Assembly (NCBI GenBank): GCA_964434535.1
Contig: CAYSWA010000044.1
Span: 1 to 18,872 of the forward strand
Source of the DNA: SM23-32 sp964434535
GTDB taxonomy: Bacteria; Planctomycetota; Brocadiia; SM23-32
DNA: 18,872 bases
Direction of reading: 5' to 3'
Shown here: positions 13,248 to 18,872 of the stretch, piece after piece
Layout of the letters: each line of letters begins with the position of its first letter
How positions within the stretch are numbered: the first letter of the stretch is position 1
Notes under the pieces: generated by a model
Told to the model about the DNA's origin: nothing
Database searches by the model: none
Seen by the model: the letters and a program-made list of their open reading frames with translations, nothing else
Position numbers and translations under genes: made by a program

Positions 13248-14633
13248 ATGGGCAAGACGAACATACTGCTGATCCATTCCGACCAGCACCGCTACGACTG
13301 CGTGGGCGCGAACGGGCACCCCCTGCTGCCCACGCCGCACCTGGACCGCCTGGCGGGCGAGGGCCTCAACTTCACCCACGCCTTCTGCCCGATCCCGCTC
13401 TGCATGCCGACGCGGGCCTCGATGCTCTGTGGCCAGTGGCCGGCCGAGCACCTCCAGATAGCGAACGCCGACAGCGAGGCCCCGCGCACGTTCCGCCGGG
13501 AGCTGCCCGTCTTCAGCCGCCTGCTGGCCGAGGAGGGCTACTGGCTCGGCTACGTGGGCAAGTGGCACGTGGACTTCGAGCGCGAGCCGACCGAGTTCGG
13601 CTTCCACCGCTACGTGCCCAACGGGCAGTACGGCAAGTGGCGCGAAGCGCAGGGCCTGCCGCCCGCGCCGCGCACCAACAAATGGTTCGGCGAGCTGGAC
13701 CCGCACGTCGCGCCGCAGCAGTCGCGCCTGGCCTGGGGGGCCGACCGCACGATCCAGATGCTCCGGGAGCGCGCCGAGGCCGACGAGCCGTTCTTCCTGC
13801 GCTGGGACCCGAGCGAGCCGCACCTGCCGAACCTCGTGCCCGAGCCCTACTCCTCCATGTATCCCCCCGAGGAGATTCCGCCCTGGCCGAGCTTCGAGGA
13901 GAACTTCGAGGGCAAGCCCTACGTCCAGGCCCAGCAGTTGCGCACCTGGCGCATCGAGGGATGGACGTGGGAGGACTGGGCGCCGATCGTGAGCCGCTAC
14001 CTGGCCGAGATCAGCCTGCTCGACGCGCAGGTCGGGCGGCTGGTGAAGGCGCTCGACCGCCTCGGGCTCGCCGAGAGCACGCTGGTGATCTACACCAGCG
14101 ACCACGGCGACATGTGCGGCGGCCACCGGATGATCGACAAGCACTTCATCATGTACGACGATGCGGTGCGCGTGCCGATGATCGCGCGCTGGCCGGGGGT
14201 GATCGAGCCGGGCCGGGCGTGCGACGCCTTCCTCGCCAGCTCGGTCGACCTGGCGAGCACGTTCTGCGAGCTGGCCGGCGTCGAGCCGCCCGATACGTTC
14301 CGCGGGCTCAGCCTCGTGCCGATGCTGCGGGGCGCGCGCAGCAACGGCCGCACGGACATCTTCTCCAGCTACCACGGCAACCAGTTCGGCCTCTACAGCC
14401 AGCGCATGGTGCGCGGGCGCCGATGGAAATACGTCTGGAACGCCACAGCCGAAGACGAGCTCTACGAGCTGGAGACCGACCCCGCCGAGCTGCATAACCG
14501 CGCGGGCGACCTGGACTGCGCCGGCGAGCTGACCCACCTGCGGGAACGGCTCGTCGAGTGGATGGAGGAGACGAACGACCGGCTGCTCAACCAGTGGACC
14601 CGCCCCCAGCTCCTGGACGGGCTGACCTGGTGA
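13248..14633 (+). CDS. Formylglycine-dependent sulfatase
   Basis: A 461-residue type I sulfatase hydrolysing sulfate esters. Seen: HSDQH with metal ligands Asp12 and Gln13, the activation signature C52-M-P-T-R56, in which Cys52 is converted to formylglycine, GKWH (Lys105, His107), His192 in EPHLPN, TSDHGD (Asp285, His286) and Lys298. All main active-site residues are therefore in place. There is no signal peptide (MGKTNILLIHSDQH), so it acts in the cytosol and needs a cytosolic maturation enzyme (FGE or anSME, not in the window). AAGGGA lies 9 bases before the ATG. The gap to the lyase is 30 bases, and the stop overlaps the GTG of the transporter. The context points to desulfation of oligosaccharides handled by the neighbouring lyase; the exact sugar is unknown. 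Confidence 0.93.
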   Translation: MGKTNILLIHSDQHRYDCVGANGHPLLPTPHLDRLAGEGLNFTHAFCPIPLCMPTRASMLCGQWPAEHLQIANADSEAPRTFRRELPVFSRLLAEEGYWLGYVGKWHVDFEREPTEFGFHRYVPNGQYGKWREAQGLPPAPRTNKWFGELDPHVAPQQSRLAWGADRTIQMLRERAEADEPFFLRWDPSEPHLPNLVPEPYSSMYPPEEIPPWPSFEENFEGKPYVQAQQLRTWRIEGWTWEDWAPIVSRYLAEISLLDAQVGRLVKALDRLGLAESTLVIYTSDHGDMCGGHRMIDKHFIMYDDAVRVPMIARWPGVIEPGRACDAFLASSVDLASTFCELAGVEPPDTFRGLSLVPMLRGARSNGRTDIFSSYHGNQFGLYSQRMVRGRRWKYVWNATAEDELYELETDPAELHNRAGDLDCAGELTHLRERLVEWMEETNDRLLNQWTRPQLLDGLTW

Positions 14634-15835
14634 GCGCAGAGGGGCAGAGTCCGACGGACGAGCGACGGCCGTCGGTGGCATGGCTGACGGGTGTCTCGTG
14701 GGCCTCGCTGCTGCTGTTCGCCGGGGCGGCGGCGCTGGTCTCGGTGACGCTGAAGGACCTGGCGGCGGACTTCGGGATCGGCTTTGCGCTGCGGGGCCTG
14801 CTCGCGTGGTCGCGCTCGCTGGTGCTGGCCGCCTCGGCGCTGACGATGGGCTTGCTGGCGGACCGCTTCGGCAAGCGCCGGCTGCTCACCGGGGGCATGT
14901 GCCTGGTGGCGGCGGCGCTGTTGTGGATCGGCCGCGCGGCCACCTACCCCTCGCTGCTCGGCGCGATGATGCTGCTCGGGGTCGGCATGGGCTCGATCGA
15001 CGCGCTGGTCAGCCCGCTGGTCGCCGACCTCCATCCCCGCAACGTTGCCGGGCAGATGCACGTGCTGCACGGCTTCTTCCCGGCCGGCATCCTGCTCTTC
15101 TCCTGGGCGGTCGGGGCGGCGCTGGACCGGGGACTCGACTGGCGCGTGCCCTTCATGTTCGCCGCCGCCCCCGTGCTGGCCGGCGGGCTCGCGTTCGCGG
15201 CGGGCCGCTACCCCACGCCGGCGCGCCGCTGCGGCGCCGGGCCGCTCTCCGCCCGCGCCATCCTGCGCAACCGTACCTTCTGGTTGCTGTCCCTGGCGAT
15301 GGCGCTGACGGCCGGCTCGGAGGGGGGCCTGATCTTCTGGACGCCGAATTTCGTGCAGGTCGAATACGGCGCCTCGGCGGGGGTCGGGGCCGGGGCGCTC
15401 GTCGCCTTCAGCCTGGCCATGGCGGCGGGGCGGTTCGGCGCGGGGGCCGCCTCGCGGGCGATGCCGGTGGGGCGGATGATGGTGGCGGTCGCCTTCGTCG
15501 GCGCCGGCGCCACCGCGGCGCTGGCGCTGGTGGACCGGCTGCCCGTCACCGTGGCGATGCTCGCGCTGGCCGGGCTCTGCCTGGCGTGCTTCTGGCCGGG
15601 CGTGCTGACGCTGGCGGTCAGCCGCATCGCGGCCGGCTCGGCGACGCTGCTCTCGATGCTCGCCGTGGCGGGGATCATCGGGTTCGGCGCCGTCCCGTTC
15701 GCCGTCGGCGTGCTCGCGGAGCGGTTCGGCCTGCGGGTCGGCCTCCTGCTGGTGCCGCTCGCGCTGGCGGCTTCGGGGGCGGTGCTGGTCGCCGTGTTCC
15801 GGGTCTCAGAGGCCGCCCCGCCGCCCGTGCATTGA
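14630..15835 (+). CDS. Major facilitator superfamily transporter
   Basis: A 401-residue permease with about twelve hydrophobic helices and the MFS loop 2-3 motif LADRFGKRRLL; a charged central loop (around PTPARRCGAG) separates the two halves. The start GTG at 14630 overlaps the sulfatase stop (GTGA), indicating translational coupling; an in-frame start at 14558 would lie inside the sulfatase. By position it likely imports the oligosaccharide, or exports a product, of the lyase and sulfatase. The substrate cannot be read from sequence. Confidence 0.88.
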   Translation: MSAEGQSPTDERRPSVAWLTGVSWASLLLFAGAAALVSVTLKDLAADFGIGFALRGLLAWSRSLVLAASALTMGLLADRFGKRRLLTGGMCLVAAALLWIGRAATYPSLLGAMMLLGVGMGSIDALVSPLVADLHPRNVAGQMHVLHGFFPAGILLFSWAVGAALDRGLDWRVPFMFAAAPVLAGGLAFAAGRYPTPARRCGAGPLSARAILRNRTFWLLSLAMALTAGSEGGLIFWTPNFVQVEYGASAGVGAGALVAFSLAMAAGRFGAGAASRAMPVGRMMVAVAFVGAGATAALALVDRLPVTVAMLALAGLCLACFWPGVLTLAVSRIAAGSATLLSMLAVAGIIGFGAVPFAVGVLAERFGLRVGLLLVPLALAASGAVLVAVFRVSEAAPPPVH

Positions 15836-15860
15836 GGGCCAGGGCGCTTTCTGTTAGATT
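15832..15860 (+). promoter_or_regulatory. Promoter of tRNA-Arg
   Basis: TTGAGG (15832-15837), a 17-base spacer, then TAGATT (15855-15860). The tRNA starts 12 bases after the -10. The -35 overlaps the stop codon of the MFS gene. Confidence 0.6.
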
Positions 15861-15871
15861 CGAGTGCCGGC

Positions 15872-15947
15872 GCGCCCGTAGCTCAGGGGATAGAGCAGCG
15901 GACTTCTAATCCGCCGGTCGAGGGTTCGAATCCTTCCGGGCGCGCCA
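15872..15947 (+). tRNA. tRNA-Arg (anticodon TCT)
   Basis: 76 bases including an encoded CCA (15945-15947). The acceptor GCGCCCG (15872-15878) pairs with CGGGCGC (15937-15943). The anticodon stem GCGGA/TCCGC encloses the loop CTTCTAA with anticodon TCT (15905-15907), which reads AGA and AGG. The T-loop GGTTCGAATCC is standard. All stems close. Confidence 0.97.
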
Positions 15948-15967
15948 GACCGCGATCACCCGCCCGC

Positions 15968-16504
15968 TCAGAGTTCCGGGGCGCGGGGGAACTCGATCGG
16001 CGTGCGGTGCACGTGGTTCACGAGCACGGTGAAGGCCAGCCGCGCGATCATGGCGCAGACCTCTACCGCCTCGGCGTCGCCGTAGCCCGCCGCGCGGAAC
16101 GCTTCCAGCTCTTCATCGCTCACGTTGCCGTGCTTTTCGAGGACGGCGCCGGTGAACTCGACCAGGGCGCGACGGCGCTCGTCGTCGGCCGTGCCCCGGC
16201 GGATGGCGATCATCTCCTCCTCAGGCAGCCCCGCCGCCCGGCCCATCAGCGTGTGGGCCGCCAGGCAGTAGTCGCAGCCGTAGAACTGGCTGACGACGAG
16301 CGCCACCACCTCCCGCTCGGACCGGCTCAGGGCGGTGTCGGAGAGCGGCTCGCTCAGGGCGAGGTAGGCCCGCGTGGCCGCCGGGCTGTTGGCCATGGCC
16401 TTGAAGATGTCGGCGACCTTGCCGTACTTCTTCTCGATGAGGTTCAGGACCTCCTTCTGCTCATCTTCGGCCGTTTCCGCCTCGACGACGTTCAGGCGCG
16501 GCAT
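15968..16504 (-). CDS. AhpD/carboxymuconolactone decarboxylase-like protein
   Basis: 178 residues, all-helical, with the AhpD-like redox signature CDYCLAAH (Cys77, Cys80, His84) preceded by SEREVVALVVSQFYG. This group of peroxidase-related enzymes uses the Cys pair for thiol-based peroxide reduction. The second half (FTGAVLEKHGNVSDEELEAF, then NHVHRTPIEFP) matches the usual layout of these single-domain proteins. No signal peptide. GGGAGGG lies 6 bases before the ATG. It has its own near-consensus promoter and is divergent from the guaA-like gene. Confidence 0.87.
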   Translation of the reverse strand: MPRLNVVEAETAEDEQKEVLNLIEKKYGKVADIFKAMANSPAATRAYLALSEPLSDTALSRSEREVVALVVSQFYGCDYCLAAHTLMGRAAGLPEEEMIAIRRGTADDERRRALVEFTGAVLEKHGNVSDEELEAFRAAGYGDAEAVEVCAMIARLAFTVLVNHVHRTPIEFPRAPEL

Positions 16505-16558
16505 GCAGCGCCCTCCCTGTGGATGAAGTGACAGCGGGTGCCCCCATTCCCCTCATCC

Positions 16559-16587
16559 ATCGTAGGGCGCCTCACAGTGTGTGTCAA
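16559..16587 (-). promoter_or_regulatory. Promoter of the AhpD-like gene
   Basis: On the minus strand: consensus TTGACA (16587-16582), a 17-base spacer, then TACGAT (16564-16559). The leader is about 48 bases. Confidence 0.68.
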
Positions 16588-16607
16588 AGAACGCCCATCG
16601 CGTTGAC

Positions 16608-16636
16608 TTGCGGCCCCGACGCCCAGCCGCTACCAT
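16608..16636 (+). promoter_or_regulatory. Candidate promoter of the guaA-like/carA/carB operon
   Basis: TTGCGG (16608-16613), a 17-base spacer, then TACCAT (16631-16636). A better -35 hexamer, TTGACT (16603-16608), overlaps it but would need a 22-base spacer. It lies 20 bases from the divergent AhpD promoter. Moderate support. Confidence 0.38.
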
Positions 16637-16710
16637 TGCGCAGACTCCGCGCACCGCCGCTCGCCGATCCCGCACGTCCGGTCCGCCGGGGCAATTCGAA
16701 GGAGGGGACA

Positions 16711-17646
16711 ATGGACTACGAGGCGTTTGTCGAGGAGCAGGTCGCCCGGATCCGCGAGTCCGTCGGCGACGCCATCGCCATCAACGCCCTCAGCGGCGGG
16801 GTGGACAGCTCGGTCGTCACCGTGCTGGCCCACCGCGCGCTCGGCGATCAGCTCAAGACCTTCTTCATCGACAACGCCCTGATGCGCGAGGGCGAGCCGG
16901 AGCGCGTGGTCGGCGCGTTCGCCGAGATGGGCATCCCCGTGGAGCTGATCGACGCGCGGCGGGAGTTCCTCGACGCCCTGGCCGGCCTGACCGATCCCGA
17001 GCAGAAGCGGCAGGCGATCACCGACACCTTCTACGCGGACGTCTTCGGGCGGCTGGTGCGGCAGAGCGGCGCCCGGTTCCTGCTGCACGGCACGATCCTG
17101 ACCGACGTGGAGGAGACGGTCGCCGGCATCAAGCGCCAGCACAACATCCTGGCCCAGGTCGGCATCGACCCGGAGGAGGCGTACGGCTACGCCGTGCTGG
17201 AGCCGCTGGTGACGCTGCGCAAGGACGGCGTGCGCGAGGTGGCGCGCGTGCTCGGCCTGCCGGCGGAGATGACCGAGCGGATTCCGTTCCCCGGCCCGGC
17301 CCTCGCCGCCCGCATCGTGGGCGAGGTGACCGAGACGCGGCTGGAGACGGTGCGCGCCGCCACGGCCATCGTCGAGGAGGAGCTGGCCGAAAGCCGCGCC
17401 TTCCAGTACATGGCCGTGCTCCTCAACGATCGCGCCACGGGCATCCGCACCGGTCGGCGCGAGTTCGGCCAGATCATCGTCGTGCGCTGCATCGAGAGTG
17501 TCGACGCCCGCACGGCCACCGCCACCCGCCTGGGCTGGGAGGTGCTGGAGCGGATCTGCGAGCGCATCACCGGCGAGGTCCCCGGCGTCAATCGCTGCCT
17601 CTACGACCTGACCCCCAAGCCGCCGGCGACCGTCGAGTACGTCTGA
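16711..17646 (+). CDS. Stand-alone GMP synthase-type ATP pyrophosphatase subunit (divergent GuaA C-terminal half)
   Basis: Corresponds to the ATP-PPase plus dimerisation domains of GMP synthase, which adenylate XMP and replace the oxygen with ammonia. 311 residues, with no glutamine amidotransferase domain, as in archaeal two-subunit enzymes. Seen: PP-loop SGGVDSS (28-34), FIDNALMRE, DPEQKR, FPGPALAARIVGEV and the terminal KPPATVEYV. Several substrate motifs are altered against ordinary GuaA as I remember it: YPDVIES reads LTDVEET, KSHHN reads KRQHN, FPGPGL reads FPGPAL, and the final Glu of TIEWE is missing. GMP synthesis is therefore the default reading, but a changed substrate is possible. 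AAGGAGG lies 5 bases before the ATG. carA follows after 18 bases. The amidotransferase partner, if any, is not in the window. Confidence 0.8.
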   Translation: MDYEAFVEEQVARIRESVGDAIAINALSGGVDSSVVTVLAHRALGDQLKTFFIDNALMREGEPERVVGAFAEMGIPVELIDARREFLDALAGLTDPEQKRQAITDTFYADVFGRLVRQSGARFLLHGTILTDVEETVAGIKRQHNILAQVGIDPEEAYGYAVLEPLVTLRKDGVREVARVLGLPAEMTERIPFPGPALAARIVGEVTETRLETVRAATAIVEEELAESRAFQYMAVLLNDRATGIRTGRREFGQIIVVRCIESVDARTATATRLGWEVLERICERITGEVPGVNRCLYDLTPKPPATVEYV

Positions 17647-17664
17647 CCGGCCAAGGGAGCGCGC

Positions 17665-18714
17665 ATGGAAGGCTATCTGCTGCTGGCGGACGGAACGCGA
17701 CTGGACGGAGAGCTGAAGGGCGCCCCGCAGGCGGCCGTCGGCCGGCTGGTGGCCAACACGGCCGTGGTCGGGTTCCAGGAGATGACCACCGACCCGGCCT
17801 ACCGGGGCGCCGTGCTCGCCTTCACCTATCCCGAGGTCGGCAGCGTCGGCGTGACCGGCGCCTTCAACGAATCGGACCGGGTCCAGGTCGCCGCGCTCGT
17901 GGTGAAGGTGCTCAGCGAGTTCCGCAGCCACTACCGGGCCGAGCGTGACCTGGAGGAGGCACTCCGGGAACAGGGCGTGCCCTGCCTGTGCGGCGTGGAC
18001 ACGCGGGGCGTCGCCGTGCACCTGCGCGAGCACGGCGAGATGGCGGCCGCCGTGGCGCCGGCCGAGGCCGATCCCGACGAGCTGCGCGAGCGCCTGGCCG
18101 CGTTCGAGCCGCTCGGCCCACCGCCGGCCGAGGCCGCCGGCGCCGAGGGAAACGGCCCGCAGGTGGCGGTCGTGGACCTGGGGATCCGCCGCTCCGACCT
18201 GGCGCAGCTCCGGGCCGTCTGCCGGCCGGCGAGGTTCCCGTGGAGTTCGTCCGCCGATGATGTGCTGGCGGCGGGGCCGGCCGGGGTGGTCCTCTCCGAC
18301 GGCCCGGCGCTCTCCGTTCCCCCGCAGGAGGCGGTCGAGCTGGTGCGGGGCCTGCTCGGGCGGGCGCCGGTGCTCGCCTTCGGGCTGGGCCACGTCGCGC
18401 TCGGGATGGGGCTCGGCTGCGCGCCGACCTTCCTGGGGCGCGGCCACCACGGCGCCAACTACCCCGTGCGGGACCTGGCGAGCGGCCGCGCCGAGGTGAC
18501 GGCGCAGCGCCACAGCGTGGCGCTGGACCGCGCCGGCGTGGAGGCGAGCGACGGGGCGGAGCTGCTCTGCGAGAACATCAACGACGGCACGGTCGAGGGC
18601 ATCCGCTCGGCGGACGGCTCGGCGGTGGGGATCCAGTGGCTGCCGGCCGTGCCCCGGCCGGGGCTGGTCAACGCGCGGATCCGCGCGTTCATCGAGGGCC
18701 TGGCGGCCGAGTGA
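17665..18714 (+). CDS. carA: Carbamoyl phosphate synthase small subunit homologue with inactive glutaminase
   Basis: 349 residues with CarA architecture. An N-terminal small-subunit domain (DGTRLDGE, GFQEMTTDPAYRG, FTYPEVGSVGV, GVDTRGVAVHLREHG) is followed by a class I amidotransferase-like domain (VAVVDLGIRRSDL, HHGANYPV, TAQRHSVALD, ENINDGTVEG). Normal CarA supplies ammonia from glutamine to CarB through a tunnel. Here the nucleophile elbow, normally GICLGHQ, reads AFGLGHV, so Cys is Gly240. The HPE near the end reads LPA, so His is Leu326 and Glu is Ala328. The SNGPGDP loop reads SDGPALS. The whole Cys-His-Glu triad is absent. I infer no glutaminase activity; it may still act as a structural or allosteric partner. 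An AGGGAG precedes the ATG, and carB starts 48 bases after the stop. Confidence 0.85.
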   Translation: MEGYLLLADGTRLDGELKGAPQAAVGRLVANTAVVGFQEMTTDPAYRGAVLAFTYPEVGSVGVTGAFNESDRVQVAALVVKVLSEFRSHYRAERDLEEALREQGVPCLCGVDTRGVAVHLREHGEMAAAVAPAEADPDELRERLAAFEPLGPPPAEAAGAEGNGPQVAVVDLGIRRSDLAQLRAVCRPARFPWSSSADDVLAAGPAGVVLSDGPALSVPPQEAVELVRGLLGRAPVLAFGLGHVALGMGLGCAPTFLGRGHHGANYPVRDLASGRAEVTAQRHSVALDRAGVEASDGAELLCENINDGTVEGIRSADGSAVGIQWLPAVPRPGLVNARIRAFIEGLAAE

Positions 18715-18762
18715 GCCGCCGCGCCGGGCACGCACTACTACAGACAGGGACGGCGGCGCCAC

Positions 18763-18872
18763 ATGCCGAAACGAACCGACATCCGGAAGGTGCTGATGAT
18801 CGGCAGCGGGCCGGTCATCATCGGGCAGGCCTGCGAGTTCGACTACAGCGGCAGCCAGGCCTGCAAGGCCCT
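18763..18872 (+). CDS. carB: Carbamoyl phosphate synthase large subunit, N-terminal fragment (cut by window edge)
   Basis: The first 36 codons of CarB: MPKRTDIRKVLMIGSGPVII then GQACEFDYSGSQACKA. This is the hallmark N-terminus of the ATP-grasp large subunit that makes carbamoyl phosphate from bicarbonate, ATP and ammonia. An AGGGA lies upstream of the ATG. It is cotranscribed with the carA homologue. The rest lies beyond the window, so nothing can be said about its ammonia tunnel or active sites. Confidence 0.93.
   Translation, partial: MPKRTDIRKVLMIGSGPVIIGQACEFDYSGSQACKA

Noticed and set aside
11220..14681. 1153-codon open frame on the minus strand
   Set aside because: It is the antisense shadow of the lyase and sulfatase genes. 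The protein is rich in Arg, Ala, His and Gln with no domain, and the plus-strand genes have full catalytic motifs.
16630..18762. 710-codon open frame on the minus strand
   Set aside because: Antisense shadow of the guaA-like gene and carA in high-GC DNA; no recognisable domain or ribosome site.

Overview
The window is about 70% GC and densely packed. It looks like a bacterium of the PVC/Planctomycetota type, or less likely Armatimonadota. The evidence is a single large pseudopilin of the FTLIELLVVIAIIAILAALL type with a late YDGHV motif, a sulfatase next to a heparinase-like lyase, several sugar-isomerase TIM barrels, and clean sigma-70 promoters (TTGACA / TATAAT-like, spacers of 16-18). Assignment to a phylum is an inference. 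No mobile element, CRISPR array or rRNA was seen.

Layout. (1) 1-699, minus: 5' part of ftsH, with its promoter at about 801-829. (2) 1014-2110: a pseudopilin gene with its own strong promoter and a hairpin terminator. (3) 2152-3051: a sugar-phosphate isomerase-like TIM barrel, then tRNA-Ser(GGA) on the minus strand. (4) 3305-5819, plus: HAD phosphatase, polyprenyl diphosphate synthase and a TlyA-type rRNA 2'-O-methyltransferase, tightly coupled. The synthase-tlyA proximity matches the ispA-tlyA association known in other bacteria. (5) 8774 down to 5797, minus: pyrC (dihydroorotase), a degenerate NYN/YacP-like protein, a membrane-anchored protein of unknown function and an 80-residue, internally deleted sugar-isomerase remnant. 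(6) 9001-9324, plus: an HU-type DNA-binding protein. (7) 11223 down to 9340, minus: a metallo-beta-lactamase-fold hydrolase and a WecA/TagO-like sugar-1-phosphate transferase. (8) 11391-15835, plus: heparinase II/III-like lyase, sulfatase and MFS transporter, a compact cassette for sulfated oligosaccharides with no visible export signals. (9) 15872-15947: tRNA-Arg(TCT). (10) 15968-16504, minus: an AhpD/CMD-like protein. (11) 16711-18872, plus: a stand-alone GMP-synthase-type ATP pyrophosphatase, a carA homologue and the start of carB.

The most interesting part is the right end. The CarA homologue keeps the overall CarA architecture but has lost all three residues of the glutaminase triad (Cys to Gly, His to Leu, Glu to Ala). 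The gene just upstream is a GuaA-type ATP pyrophosphatase with no amidotransferase domain and several altered substrate motifs. Two adjacent amidating nucleotide enzymes therefore both lack a working glutaminase. This suggests use of free ammonia, a shared glutaminase elsewhere, or a repurposed paralogous set. Other points worth checking are the deleted isomerase, the possible ATC start and missing S4 domain of the TlyA homologue, the apparently cytosolic lyase/sulfatase cassette, a palindrome on the pyrC promoter, and a hairpin at the ribosome-binding site of the MBL-fold gene.
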